Source: Oncomelania hupensis
Taxonomy: Eukaryota > Mollusca > Gastropoda > Littorinimorpha > Pomatiopsidae
Direction of reading: 5' to 3'
Length of the DNA: 64,000 bases
Assembly: GCA_036898135.1 (NCBI GenBank)
Contig: CM072516.1
Span: 20,892,646 to 20,956,645 of the forward strand
Shown: piece after piece, positions 34,549 to 46,167 of the stretch
Position numbering within the stretch: position 1 is the first letter of the stretch
How the letters are laid out: each line of letters starts with the position of its first letter
Notes under the pieces: generated by a model
Told to the model about the DNA's origin: nothing
The model's input: the letters and a program-made list of their open reading frames with translations, nothing else
Database searches by the model: none
Program-made: the position numbers and the translations under genes

Positions 34549-35106
34549 GGTCGGTCCGCAAACTTGTTTTTTCCAACCTAGTTCCAGTCATTCGCCCAAA
34601 AAGGCAATCACCGAAGTCGAACGAAGCTCTCCGATGTGTTACGAAATGATGCTTGCATAACTACGACTACTTGACATGAAAAATGATCGCCGTTTCTTCT
34701 AATTCTGTTCGATTTAAACAGATTAGCATTTCGCAACGGTATACTTTGTTATTATCGACCATATTTAATAGTTGCGTTCCTTGATTTACATTTTGTTAGT
34801 TCTCAGCAGTAGGCTAATAATAGCATTCCCCATTTCCTGCCTAGAACCAAGTAGACACTGTTATACAGTATATATAGGTTTAATCTACATTATATATTAT
34901 AAGTCAGGCTTCGTGCAGCGAAGAAGCTCACTAGCTGAATATAATTATTAGACCTGTATTGTTTGTTTTATACGTAAATAAATGTATAAACTATATCTAT
35001 TCTAATTAATAATATTTAGGCCTATACTTTATAATATTCGAATTTACTCCTTCGGATGAGAGTATAAACCGAGGTCTAGTCTGTGTCGCATACATTCCAT
35101 CATAAA

Positions 35107-35365
35107 GGACTTTAAAGATCCTGACGCTCATGTCCTAGACGGATGAGTGCCGGTGACAAGAAAACACCCAGCATGCACCTAGGTCCTTCTCCCCCATCCC
35201 TGGCTGCCCAGGATTGTGCTCAGTTGTCCGGGCGTCAGACCATGCGCCCAAAGGCTGCGGATGGGCGTCTCGGGCGGCTTGAGTTAGATCCTATATCGGC
35301 CAGCGCCTTGAGCAGCTCTTGAGCTGGAAAAGCGCTATATAAGAACGATTATTATTATTAATCTT
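35107..35365 (+). mobile_element. Dispersed retroposon S1, copy 2
   Basis: Matches 21805-22063 along its length. The 3' end GGAAAAGCGCTATATAAG leads into ATT triplets. It lies within element M. Confidence 0.7.
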
Positions 35366-35462
35366 TAAATTTTCGGAGAAGGACGAGTAGGCTAAGCGAA
35401 TTTTTTTTTTTAAATTTAACTCGAGATCAGAGTTAAATTAATAGCTAATTAGATATTCATTG

Positions 35463-35515
35463 CTTACAGGGTCCAGCGGACTGCAAAGAGCCGAATCAGG
35501 ACCACAAAATCAAGA
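35463..35515 (-). repeat. R2-like retroposon tail fragment
   Basis: GGTCCAGCGGACT and CCGAATCAGGACC match the terminal part of R2a (52500-52545). Confidence 0.55.
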
Positions 35516-35527
35516 CCACAACTTCGC

Positions 35528-35598
<71 letters not shown>

Positions 35599-35637
35599 TA
35601 GTTATTTAGTTAAATCTTTAATTTATTTTTTGTTTTG

Positions 35638-35707
<70 letters not shown>
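35528..35707. repeat. (AGT)n and (ATT)n microsatellites
   Basis: About 24 AGT triplets (35528-35599), then after a 42-bp gap about 22 ATT triplets (35642-35707). Confidence 0.95.
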
Positions 35708-36611
35708 CTACTTTAAAAAAAGAAGAAAAGAATAGTGTGCTGCTGTGCGTGCTCAATGGTGTAAATATGGTCAGTGACGTTTTGTTTGTGTTTGCTGAAG
35801 TTGGGTGTTACCCGAAATATTCAGATGGTGTTACTGGTTATTTTTTCTTATAGATTTACCAAAGTTTTCAGATGATTTATGGAAATTTCCGCCTGCCATG
35901 CAACATTTTTGTAATACGTGTTTCTCATTAAAATACATAATATTGAAATACATATAACAAATTTACTGTATCAGTTAAAAAGAATAATATTAGTTAAATA
36001 AATAATTGCTTTGGTGCTTGCAATAAAAATGTCACTGTTTTTTGAGACCATTATAAACTTGCTTTGCCTTGTGCTGAAGGGACATCAACGTATCCATAGC
36101 GCTTTGAAGTTTTGTCATGGTTTTATTGTTGATATAGATGTGAAATCGTTGTATGTGTGCATTATGTGTTATGAATTACTTTTACTCTTTATTAATAATT
36201 GTGTCAGTATATTAATCATCATAAAATAATAATAATACTAACTGCTTCAAAATGCGAATCTCGACTTGACTTACAGCTTGAAGCTGTGCAGATCGAATTA
36301 GAATTAGATCGAGAAACAACAGCGGCTATTTTTATGCACGGACGTTTCACCACAGGCTCTGAAGTCTTTTCTTTCGTCTTTGTAAACTCGTGGGCCTCCT
36401 ACATACGTACGTAGTATAATATATAGTATGTAATTGAGGCCTACGAAAGACGAGACTTCCAAGCCTGTGATTTCACGTAGTCCTGCCAGCATTCGTTCGT
36501 AAAACATCGGATAGCTTCGCTCGACTCGGAGAGCTTCGTTCGACTTCGGTAATTGCCTTTTTCGGCGAATGACTGGAACTAAGTTGGAACAAACAAGTTC
36601 GCGGTCGGTCC

Positions 36612-38396
36612 GTATACTTCTTGAGAAGATTGATGTGGTGGTATCGGGCTCTCCCGTTTACCTCTACTTGGTAGACTGTCTTGGATTTCTTGGCAGTCAC
36701 CCGGTTCGGTCCTCTCCAGACGATGTCCAGCTTGTTGGTTCCACTTGGAAGTAAGAGTAGCACTTGATCGCCGACTTGCAGTTCTCGGTCCTTCGCGTGG
36801 CGGTTGTAGCACTTCGCCTGACGGGCTCTTGCCTTCTTCAGTGCTTTACCAGCTTTCTTCCACGTGGCTTTGAGTGTTTCCTGCAAGTCTGCGACGTACT
36901 TGGTGGCACCTCTGGGTGTGTCGTCTATCTTGGCTTCCGTCCAACTTCTGCGTAGGGCTTCTAGCGGTCCTGATAGAGGTCTGCCGAATAGCAAAGTTGA
37001 CGGGGTGTAACCTGTGGCTGCATGGGGCGTTTCTCGATATGCGAACAGTGCCGCATTCACGTAGGTGTCCCACGCTTCCGGGTTGTCGTCGGCGACTTTC
37101 CTGAGGATGGTGAGAAGGGTTCCATTCAGTCTTTCTACTTGTCCGTTGCTGGCTGGGGGGTACGGTGGTGTACGAATGTGATGAACTTGTATCAACTCGA
37201 ACACTTCTTGCATCAGGCGGCCGGTGAACTGAGATCCGTTGTCCGTTCTAATACTGTCCGACAATCCCACTCTGGTAAAGATGGCGATGAGTGCATCTGC
37301 AATCTTCCTGGTGTCGATCGCTTGCAACGGGACTACTTCGCACCACATCGAACAGGCGTCGACGAGCGTGAGTAGAAATCTGTTCCCCTTCTTAACTTGG
37401 TCATGGGCAATGAGACTTGCTGGAATGGCACGCCGACTACTACTGATGGTCCCAAGATAACTGGTACGGTTTGATGGCGCGAGGAATATCGTTGACATTG
37501 GTGATAAGATTTTACGTAGCGTTTGACATCCTCCGTGATTCCTGGCCAATAGTAGTGTGCGCTGATTCTCTGTACTGTGGCTCCAATTCCCCATGAGTCC
37601 GCTGAGATCTCCATCTCCTTGCCGATGTAGAATTCCATCTTCCATGTAGAAGTCTTCCTTGTGGGGGGGTTGTGCGTCTTGGGTAGCTTCTGGAAGCACT
37701 CTTCGCTATCGAAGCGTCAGTTTTCTGAGCTGTTTTGATCTCTTCGAGTCCTGGATTCGGGGCTAACTCGGGCTGGGGTGGTTGGGTTTTAGCCTGGGCC
37801 CTGGTTTGCACTGCAGCTATCTCTACAGTTTTAAGGGGCGTGCCTAAGAACACATACCTACATCCTAGCACTAGATCATACAGGGGTTTCTGTAAAACAG
37901 CTGCTTGGATTCGTCCTGTGGCGTATCTACTCTCTACTCCTATCCAAGCTATTGGGCAAGTAGTCATCAGTTTCGTCAAGTCTGCTCCTTGTAGTTCGAC
38001 TGTCTTGTCCGTCAAGTCCGCGCGCGATACACGAGATTCGCTAATTATAGCGTCGTATGATAAACCTGTGTCATACAGACAGTTCGCTTCTTTACCGTTG
38101 ACCTTGACCTTGACCATGTCTGTCACCGATGGGTGATCTCCGATGGGGTGTGGCTTTATACCGTTGCTTTGAGTTAGAACTCTATGAGCTGGCCGGCTTT
38201 CGCGCTCATCCCTACGTTGTGCAGCCAACATGAAACATTCTGCGGTGGAGTGATTATTTCTAATGCAGAACGAACAATACCGTTTCTGTTCTGCAGGACC
38301 TCTTTTTCCGAATTCCGCGTTGGGTCCTTTATTTTGCCCAGGTCTGGGGTGATTTGGCCGATTCGCGGTGCGCTCTTCCCGGTGAGGGCTTCGTTT
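36612..38396 (-). pseudogene. Element O gag zinc knuckle, protease and integrase
   Basis: From 38280: YCSFCIRNNHSTAEC (CX2CX4HX4C). The frame 38231-37512 holds protease CLYDTGLSYDAI and PLYDLVLGCRYVFLGTP, followed by VQTRAQAK. Integrase is split over two frames. The zinc domain (37638-37450, YYWPGITEDVKRYV) has lost the first cysteine of its CXXC pair (SYHQC). The core (from 37699) has LTLVDACSMWCE, IRTDNGSQF and NGQVERLNG. The C-terminal part is VLLLLPSGTNKLDIVWRGP and INLLKKYTDRP, which ends at the M insertion. Gene order and residues match E3. Confidence 0.88.
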
Positions 38397-38914
38397 CTGT
38401 GTGTTACACTCGATGGATGTTGGTGTTTTCTATCAGTATTTGATTCAGCCTCGATGCTTGAAATCCTGATAGATGTAACTCTGATTCGTTTATCCACGCA
38501 GCCTGCTCACTCATCAACAAGTCAGGAGTCGTCGTATGAAGTTTTCCACTTTTATTCAGCACACATCAACAACTGCATACAACCGCTTTTTCCACTCTCA
38601 ACTTTTTACTTTCAACCCTCTATTCTTTTGAAACAGTGCGGCACTTATATAGTCTCTACATACTCAAGAACAAACGAGAATATCCTACATGAAACACCAC
38701 AACCAATCAAAATTAATTTTATCATCACTGTCTCACGTCATACAACCTTATTTGGAATGGAAGCTTCCATGGTTACCACTCGAACTATCCATACGCTTCG
38801 ATCGAATGTAAACTTTGACTCGAGAAAATTCTCAAATAATATCGACCAACTAAAAACTTCCACGTTATACAAAGCCTCTTCTAATAACAACGCAAAATCA
38901 AATCAAAGATAAAT

Positions 38915-40379
38915 GTGACCCTCCACCACGGGATGAGTCGTATTGCGCCTCAGTCCATTCCGAGCAATCACTGAAAATTGGTGCAGGGGGTGTGGGTTGT
39001 CGGTTTGGAGATTTTAGTTGTTGCTGATTCTTTAATCATTTATCTACATGTTTCCGTTGGAATTTTGCTAAAATTCACTTCTAAAAGTATTATAAATGTG
39101 TTTTAAAAGCACCACCTATCCCGTTTTGGTGAGAAAATCTTGCCAAAACCACTTCTTTTGAACAACCTGTCCTCCCTATGCTTTTCGAGCCGACGCAATG
39201 TACTATGCACCGATTGAAAGGTCTTTGGCTCAGCTTTTAAACTATGTAGAATACGATTGGTTGATTCGAAATAGAAAGCTAAAACAATAGGCTAAAAATA
39301 ATAGTTCTCCGGGAATGCCCTGTAAACAAATCGTCACCATATATATGTAGGGGAAGCTCGCTCCACGATTGGCTAATATCTGCACGTGACGTCAACCAAC
39401 CAACCAGCAGGAAGGTAATTAAAATTTTGCAACATGGCTGCTCGTGGCGTCTCCGAAGCTTTCGTCGCAAAAGCGTTGAATTCGGCCAGAGATGCAAATA
39501 TTACGGACCAAAAAGATTCAGAAGAATTAGAAAGTCTCATAAGAGAGTATTTTACATCTCTAGAATTGGAAGATACCGGTGATTAAAGCGAGGACGAGGA
39601 GAAAAGTGATGATGAAGTGAGTGGTGGTGTCGAAAGTGATTGTGATGGTGTAGGCCTAGAACAGGAAACTAGTGACACAGACAGCGAAATGCATCATTTA
39701 ATTTTATTTTTATTTTTTTGGGGTATCAGAAACTTAAAGCTTTTTCTGCTTGGAAAAGAACTAAAATTGTATGTCTCTTGGTAAACATTAATTTAGGATA
39801 ATTTCATGGTGGCTTGTGATTAAAATCACCCCCCCACCCCCTCCCCCCCCCCCCCCGCCTCCTGAAAAAATTAAACAATTTTTAGACCACATACTTTTTT
39901 TATTTTATGCTGCTATTTCATACAAATTGTTGACATTTGCTCATTTGTAATGATTTTAATATTGTTCTGAATAAAAATTATTATAGTAGTAGCAATCGGC
40001 CTGCATAAAAATGTTAACTAAGTAAAACATGCATTTTAACAATTAAAAAAGTGTACAAATAAAAGTACTTCATACTTTGAAATGAAAATGTGTGTGTGTG
40101 TTGTTAATGCTGTGCTAGATTATAGTGCCAAATTTCATTAAGATCCATGCATGGTCGCTAAGCATTACTGTCTTAAAGTTTGTAAACACAAATTTCGAGA
40201 TTTCTCAGAATCGCGTTTTTGAGGGGGGCAAAGTAAAAAGCATGTAGCTCCTAGACTATTCGTCAGATTTTCAAACGGTTTTTTCCATTGAAATTGGCAT
40301 TCAAAATACTTTAAGATAGCACAAATAACTCAAAATGACCCAGAGGCACAATAAGACTCAAACCGTGGTGGAGGGTCAC
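38915..40379. mobile_element. DNA transposon with TIRs, 1,465 bp, non-autonomous
   Basis: The ends are GTGACCCTCCACCACGG on both strands. Similarity continues about 20 bp further (TGAGTCGTATTGCGCCTC versus TGAGTCTTATTGTGCCTC). It is flanked by AAAT (38911-38914 and 40380-40383). Removing it restores the E2 LTR. Inside is a 50-codon plus-strand frame that looks like the start of a transposase. I cannot assign the superfamily from a 4-bp AAAT duplication alone. Confidence 0.9.
39434..39586 (+). pseudogene. N-terminal remnant of a transposon-encoded protein
   Basis: MAARGVSEAFVAKALNSARD, then ANITDQKDSEELESLIREYF and an acidic end. After the stop at 39584 the same frame continues acidic (SEDEEKSDDE, GLEQETSDTDSEM). 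Acidic N-termini are common in cut-and-paste transposases. It lies within the TIR element, and the catalytic part is gone. Confidence 0.5.
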
Positions 40380-40480
40380 AAATACACTCTATTACTGCAT
40401 GCGTTGCAAAATAAAATGAACAGATCTATCACGCACGTCACGCACGCAAGCCTACCATTGCACGCGTCTCCAACGTAACA

Positions 40481-40505
40481 TAACCCCCACTCGAGAAGAA
40501 ATTTA
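40481..40505 (-). promoter_or_regulatory. E2 polypurine tract region
   Basis: On the minus strand GAGTGGGGGTTA abuts the 3' LTR. Confidence 0.6.
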
Positions 40506-40601
40506 CTTAATTTCTTTCACCAACGTTGAGACGCAACGAACAAACAAAGTCCAAAATTAAAACTTATTTTAGTCTGTCTGGATACTGTCAATGTTCTCAG
40601 T

Positions 40602-41885
40602 TCATTCACACACTCTGCTGAGAAAATCCGCACCAACATTGTCTGATCCTTTGATAGATTCTACTCGCATGTTAAGGTTCTGCAAGTACATAGCCCATCT
40701 CATGATGCGACTGTTCACACACTTGGCAGAGTTCAAGTAAGTTAACGGCTTGTGATCAGTCTGCAGCACGAACTTCACTCCTTGAAGGTACAGTTCGAAC
40801 TTCCGGATTCCCCATATGATGGCAAGGCACTCTTTCTCCATGGTCGAGTAATTTTTCTCAGCCCTGGACAGCTTCTTGCTGGCGTAACTGACCGGAAATA
40901 GTTTCCCTTCGTGCTCTTGCATCAGTATGGCGCCGATGCCTTCGTCCGCTGCGTCTGTTCTTAAGACGAATTCCTTGGAAGTGTCAGGCAGTCGTAGCAC
41001 CGGATCCTTCGAAAGGAGGTCGCGCACAGTCTGGTATGCCTTCTCCTGAGACGGTCCCCACTCCACTTGATTAGGACAGCCTTTTCGCACCAGGTCCGAC
41101 AAGGGAGCTGTGATGGCAGAGTAGTTCGGTACGAACTCCCTATAATATCCAGCCAACCCCAGGAAAGATCGAACCTGCTTCTTGGTTTGGGGACGTGGAG
41201 CATTCAGAATTTTGGTGACGTTTTCTAGCAGAAGCCCCTTTTGTCCTTCTTTCAGCGAATGGCCAATAAAGTCTACGTTGTCAGTTCCCAGAATGCACTT
41301 ACTGGGTCTCACAGTCAGGTTAGCTTCTGTCAGACGGTGAAATAGCTCCCTCAAGGTCTGCAGATGCTCTTCCCAGGTGTGGGTGTGGACTAGCAGGTCG
41401 TCCCAGTAATACAGGACGTTGTCCATCCCTTTGAGCATCTTCCTCATTCCTCTCTTCAGGGCAGCTCCGCTGTTGACCATGCCAAAGGGCATCCTTAGGC
41501 ACTCGTACGTCCCATCAGGAGTTATGAAAGCAGTCTTTGGTATGTCCTGTTGACGCACGGGGACTTGCCAATAGCCCTTGCTGAGGTCAATCTTTGAGAA
41601 GATTTTACTCCCCGATAATTGGCGGAAGAAATCTGCTGCAGTAGGCATCGGCTCGGGATCGAAGACGGTGATCTTATTAACCTTTCTGCAGTCGATGCAT
41701 ACTCTGTTGCTCCCGTCCTTCTTCTTCACGACCACGACAGGGGACGCGTAGGGTGAACTGGACTCCCTGATGATGCCCGTCTTCAGCATCTCATCGATGT
41801 CTTTCTTCAAGGATTCACGGGCCTTGAAAGGGATCGGGAAGGGTTTGGATCGAACGGGAATATTTGAAGTGAGGTGGACTTCATG
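40602..41885 (-). pseudogene. E2 reverse transcriptase and RNase H
   Basis: The 402-aa frame from 41810 is intact: TGIIRESSSPYASPVVVVKK, VCIDCRKVNKI, KIDLSKGYWQVP, MPFGMVNSGAALKRGM, then YYWDDLLVHTHTW with both catalytic aspartates. FLGLAGYYREFVPN follows, then RNase H with LRTDAADEGIGAILM, YSTMEKECLAIIWGI and QTDHKPLTYL, ending GADFLSRVCE. The frame continues upstream past a single TAA near 41886 into the previous module. The protein ends about 120 bp before the 3' LTR, again with no integrase downstream. Confidence 0.95.
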
Positions 41886-42303
41886 TTAGACCAAAGTCGT
41901 AGAGCCTGGGACATCGCTGAAGTTTTGGGGAAACTCGCCCATTAGGTCCTTGAGCTCTATCTTTTGACCTTCCGTCAAGCTTGGTCCTAGCTTAACATCA
42001 TCAATGCCTTCTTTGCTGTGGCAGTCTCCAAGTTCCAACAGTTCCTCGCTGTCAAAGCTGTCGTCGATCTCAGCTGCTGTTGCTGCGTGTACAGTCTCTG
42101 ATGGCCTTTCCACGTACAGCTTAAGGAGGTTGGCGTGGTATATCTTGGAATGCTGGCCGACCTTCACCTTGTAGTCGTTGATCCCCATCACGGTCTCCTC
42201 TTCGTACGGGCCTTTCCACTGCATCAGCAACTTATTATGATCAGTAGGTAGCAGCACCAGCACTTTGTTGCCAGGTTTAAACTTCCTGTTCACAGCCCTA
42301 CGA
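41886..42303 (-). pseudogene. E2 integrase C-terminal (GPY/F) module and linker
   Basis: KVLVLLPTDHNKLLMQWKGP and YKVKVGQHSKIYHANLLKLY match the C-terminal module of Ty3/gypsy integrases. The acidic linker after it leads into RT. A frameshift at about 42300 separates it from the integrase core; a stop at 41886 separates it from RT. Confidence 0.9.
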
Positions 42304-44556
42304 TCAGTCCTGGGACTTCTTCAGGTTTTCTCTGGCAATCTCGAGAGTCTGCTCCAGCTTCTCCCGTAGCTCAAACACGCACTGGTAGCTGTTCTTCACC
42401 TCTGGGGTCTCTACTTCTTTCGTCCACAGTTCTTTCAGGATGTGCATCGGCCCTCTGATGGTTCTTCCGTACAGCAGCTCGAACGGAGAAAAGCCGGTGG
42501 ACTCCTGCGGCACTTCTCTGTAGGCGAACAGTAAGGCATTGATGTAGCGATGCCATTGTCTGGGCTGCTCGCTGCACAGTTTCTTCAGGGTGGACTTCAG
42601 CGTAGCATTGAACTTTTCGACAAGCCCGTTACACATTGGATGGTAGGGTGTCGTAGTCAAATGCCGGATGCTCAGCAGTCTGTTGACCTCCTTCATGCAG
42701 TCAGAGACGAACTGCGTCCCGAGGTCTGTCAGGATCTCTTCAGGCACTCCGAGTCTGCTGAACATGTCCACCAGCGCCTCTGCAACAGTCTCAGTATCAA
42801 TCTTCTTCAGAGGCACTGCTTCTGGGTACCGAGTCGCATAGTCCACTAAAGTCAGTACCCACCGATGACCTTCTTCACTCGGAGGTCTTATTTCGCTGAT
42901 TAAGTCTAAGGCCACCCTCTTGAAAGGTCGGTCGATCAGAGGTACTTTCGGGACCCTTCCTCGAGGTATGGTCTTCTGGCAAATGTCACATGATCGGCAG
43001 AAACGGCTGACGTCCGCATGAAGTCCTGGCCAGTAGAACACCGCCTGGATTCTGTCTGACGTCTTTTTGATGCCTAGGTGACCTCCCATGATGGAATCGT
43101 GAGCTACTTCCATCACTTGGCGCTTTAGGGGTAATGATACCAAGACTTGACGTAGTGGTTTCCCTCCGTTGACCCTCGGGTGCTGGAAGATTCGGTACAG
43201 GATCTTGGCCTTCACCTCAAAATAGACCGTGCCACTGCCTTTGGTCACGTGGTCTTGGCGGTTTCTGTACTTGTTTAAAGTGCTATCGGCTTCCTGGAGC
43301 TGGATCAGTTTATCTCTGTCCACGATGGCAGCTATGGAGTTGTCGGCGACCTTCAGTGGCGTAGACGTCTTGTCTCTCTTGGCCTGAACCCTGGTAGTAA
43401 CAGCACCGGCGATCTCTAGTCGGCAGGACTGAGCTGGAGTAGCCACATTGTTCCGTAGCAGCTCTGTAAGGTCTCCATCGGGAAATGGCAATGGATCCTC
43501 CTCCACAACTTCGACACGTTGGGTTGAGGCAGGACTCCATTCTGAATCGGGGTCGTCGGGTCGTCTCGCGCCGTCGATATTCCCGATCATCAAATCATAC
43601 AGCGGCTTCTTCAGGCAAACCGCTTCTACTTCGCCTATGTAGAAAGGGGTGCTAACTTGAATCTTCGCAACTGGCGCTTTCACACATTTGCTGTCGGCCA
43701 TGAGTGTCCATTTTGAATCGCCAGTAAACTGTTCTTTAGCGATTAGATCTTCTCTGACGATGACCCCACTGCAGCCAGAGTCTCTTAGAACAGTCACTTC
43801 ATGATTTCCGACGCGTCCCTTGGAAACAGGCATGTTCTGGACGGTCACAGCTGCGCTGGCGACGACGGGGATGGATTTCCCGTTGGCAAGGAGAAGTTGG
43901 CCATCGGTTATGCACTCTTGCACGTCCGCAGGAGTAGCTGTGCGCTCGGTCTCACTCGGAAGAATGACGCTCCCGCCGCACACTTGATGGTCAGATCTAC
44001 TGGTTTGCCGTTGATTGGAGAACCGCCTCTGCCGGTTGCCCGCCGCTGCATTGTCCGTACTGCTCCGCTGTCCGCTACTTTTGTTTTGAGGACAGTTAGC
44101 CGCTCTGTGGTCTGTAGCGTTGCAAGTGAAACAGCCTCTTGAATGCCCTTCCCTGGGAGGTGGCGTGGAGTCCGTCTGTCTCTGGCTCGTCTGACTCCCC
44201 TGGATCTGGTTCCCATGGTTTCCAGTCTTCTGAAATGGTTTCGTCGTCGCCTTGGGTGGCCCCAGCGTTTTTCCGTGAGCGAGGAGATATCTTTCAGCAA
44301 CCTCGGTCACATCATTAAGCGTCTGCAGCTTCTGTAATTCTAAGTGGGTCGCCAGGTCCTTGTGACAGGCATTGAGGAATTGCTCCTTCACGATCAGGTC
44401 ATGGAGACTATCGTAAGACTTCCCTTTGCCTGATAGTTCCACCCACTTGTGTAAGTATGACGACAGGCGCTCCACAAACTGCTTTGGTGTCTCGTCTGAC
44501 AAAGGCCCGGCATTCACGGAAGCGTTTACGGTAGCCCTTCTCTGAAGCTGTAGCAA
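42304..44556 (-). pseudogene. E2 gag C-terminal part, protease and integrase (750 aa)
   Basis: In order: the end of the capsid (QFVERLSSYLHKWVELSGKG), zinc knuckle CFTCNATDHRAANC (about residues 142-155), protease VTVLRDSGCSGVIV (about 255-265) and KKPLYDLMIGN. After VTTRVQAKRD comes the integrase zinc domain with HDSIMGGHLG and CRSCDICQK, complete. The core has VALDLISEI, ILTDLGTQF and NGLVEKFNATL (D, D, E). It ends at LKKSQD by frameshift. The product starts in mid-gag because of an upstream frameshift; the domains are otherwise whole. Confidence 0.95.
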
Positions 44557-45052
44557 TGCAATAGGGCCTCTTTCAAGACGTCGTAGTTTTTGGCGTCATT
44601 ATTTGACAGTCTGGTATAAACTTCGAGTGCTTGCCCCGTCAGAAGTGCACTGAGTCGAATTGCCCAGTCTGAGGTTGCCAGTTAGAGCTTTCGGCGAACC
44701 TTTCGAATCTCGCCAGATAACTGTCAATCTGGTCCTTCCCGTCGACGAACGCTGGCAATTTTGGAGCCATGTGGTCGCTGATGACTTGTGGCGCATGCTG
44801 ATTGTTTTGGATACGCGCCAACTCTAGCTGGTATGACGCTCGTTCTCTTCTCTCCAATCTCTTTCTACGGCGACGTTGCTCCTCTATTTTCTTCTTCGAC
44901 GCTGTCGTTTCTCTTCTTTTTCTTGCCGTCTCTTCTTTCTAGACGCTTCTCTTCTAATTCTCGTTCTTGTATATTCTCTGGGACTTGACGTACTCCGTCA
45001 GCTGTTTGCCTTTTAGGTTTATTTCAACCCCTTTCTGCCAGAAGTCAGCCAT
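44557..45052 (-). pseudogene. E2 gag N-terminal part
   Basis: It begins MADFWQKGVEINLKGKQLTE at 45052 (compare MADFIKV... of E3). A stop follows, then a charged coiled-coil segment (KRRETTASKKKIEEQRRR) and the capsid start (KLPAFVDGKDQIDSYLARFE) over shifted frames. Confidence 0.8.
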
Positions 45053-45530
45053 CTTGATGCTTTTCTGGAAAGTTCTTTTCTGGAAAGTTCCTGACTGTGC
45101 TGTACCTTTCTAGACTGTTCTAGAACAGCACGCTTTCTGCAGTAGCGCTGATGCTTGTCACTAGTCGCCTTCGCTGACGCAGGCCCCGCTGTCCTCGTCG
45201 TATGCGACGCTGCACCACGCTGATGTTGATGTATACGCTCCTATGCTGAAGTAGACGCGACGTCCGCTCGTTGCTCTCTGTGAAACTGGCGATGTAGCTC
45301 CGAGACTGTCCCTCGACGTAGTATTGCGGCAGCCACGAAGTCCCGATCTGTTGTTCGCTCGCGAAGCAACTCTTCAGCGACTACACGCCCTTGCTATCGG
45401 AAAATATCGGGGATGTAGTCCCAGTATGTTGGCCCCTCCCGACGCAACTTGTTGGCGGCTACCCTCGATGACTGCCTCTCGTAACGTTGACTCGCTTGTT
45501 GTCGCAGTTGAACCCTTGGCTATGGCATGA
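45053..45530 (-). other. E2 leader
   Basis: Untranslated leader between PBS and gag. No other signal seen. Confidence 0.6.
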
Positions 45531-45548
45531 ATCCCGGCTTTGCCCCCA
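45531..45548 (-). promoter_or_regulatory. E2 primer binding site
   Basis: On the minus strand TGGGGGCAAAGCCGGGAT, three bases after the LTR. It resembles the tRNA-Pro site of E3 at both ends but differs in the middle. The tRNA is not identified. Confidence 0.7.
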
Positions 45549-45551
45549 AAA

Positions 45552-46162
45552 TGTTACACTCGATGGATGTTGGTGTTTTCTATCAGTATTTGATTCAGCC
45601 CCAATGCTTGAAATCCTGATAAGTGTAACTCTGATTCGTTTATCCACGCAGCCTGCTCACTCATCAACAAGTCAGGAGTCGTCGTATGAAGTTTTCCACT
45701 TTTATTCAGCACACATCAACAACTGCATACAATCGCTTTTTCCACTCTCAACTTTTTACTTTCAACCCTCTCTTCTTTTGAAACAGTGCGGCACTTATAT
45801 AGTCTCTACACACTCAAGAACAAACGAGAATATCCTACATGAAACTCCACAACCAATCAAAATTAATTTCATCATCACTGTCTCACGTCATACAACCTTA
45901 TTTGGAATGGAAGCTTCCATGGTTACCACTCGAACTATCCATGCGCTTCGATCGAAAGTAAACAACTGAGTCAAGAAAATTTTCAAATAATATCGACCAA
46001 CTAAAAACACCAACGTTATACAAAGCCTCTTCTAATAACAACGCAAAATCAAATCAAAGATAAATACACTCTATTACTGCATGCGTTGCAAAATAAAATG
46101 AACAGATCTATCGCGCGCGTCACACACGCAAGCCTACCATTGCACGCGTCTCCAACGTAACA
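45552..46162 (-). repeat. E2 5' LTR (611 bp)
   Basis: Minus-strand ends TGTTACG and TGTAACA. CTATATAA (45795-45802) and, about 95 bp downstream, AATAAA (45701-45706) give a plausible U3-R-U5 layout. Confidence 0.95.
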
Positions 46163-46167
46163 CTGTG

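Larger units (their letters stand above)
34558..36602. mobile_element. TIR DNA element M, non-autonomous, 2,045 bp
   Basis: The left end reads GCAAACTTGTTTTTTCCAAC. The right end on the minus strand reads GCGAACTTGTTTGTTCCAAC. Similarity continues (TAGTTCCAGTCATTCGCC, GAAGTCGAACGAAGCTCTCC) for about 75 bp, then loosely to about 150-200 bp. It is flanked by the 9-bp duplication GGTCGGTCC (34549-34557 and 36603-36611), and removing it restores the element O frame. Long TIRs with 9-bp duplications suggest a Mutator-like relative. The duplication sequence is partly palindromic, so 5 or 7 bp cannot be excluded. It contains an S1 retroposon and two microsatellites and no transposase. Confidence 0.8.
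38402..40480 (-). repeat. E2 3' LTR, interrupted by a DNA transposon
   Basis: Without the 1,465-bp insertion and one AAAT it is about 610 bp, matching 45552-46162. Minus-strand ends are TGTTACG and TGTAACA. A TATA-like CTATATAA lies at 38645-38652 and AATAAA at 38551-38556 (both minus strand). Confidence 0.95.
38402..46162 (-). mobile_element. Ty3/gypsy element E2 (Gmr1-like)
   Basis: Flanked by the perfect duplication CTGTG (38397-38401 and 46163-46167), inserted in the gag of element O. Minus-strand order: 5' LTR (46162-45552), PBS, gag, protease, integrase, GPY/F module, RT, RNase H, polypurine tract, 3' LTR (40480-38402). LTR divergence by eye is about 20 differences in 610 bp (about 3%), so it is older than E3. 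Its protease is DSG and its sequence differs clearly from O and E3, making it a second lineage with the same integrase-before-RT order. Confidence 0.95.

Noticed and set aside
43310..43540. Alternate-frame proteins within E2 and E3 pol
   Set aside because: They are shadows of the well-supported protease-integrase-RT frames.
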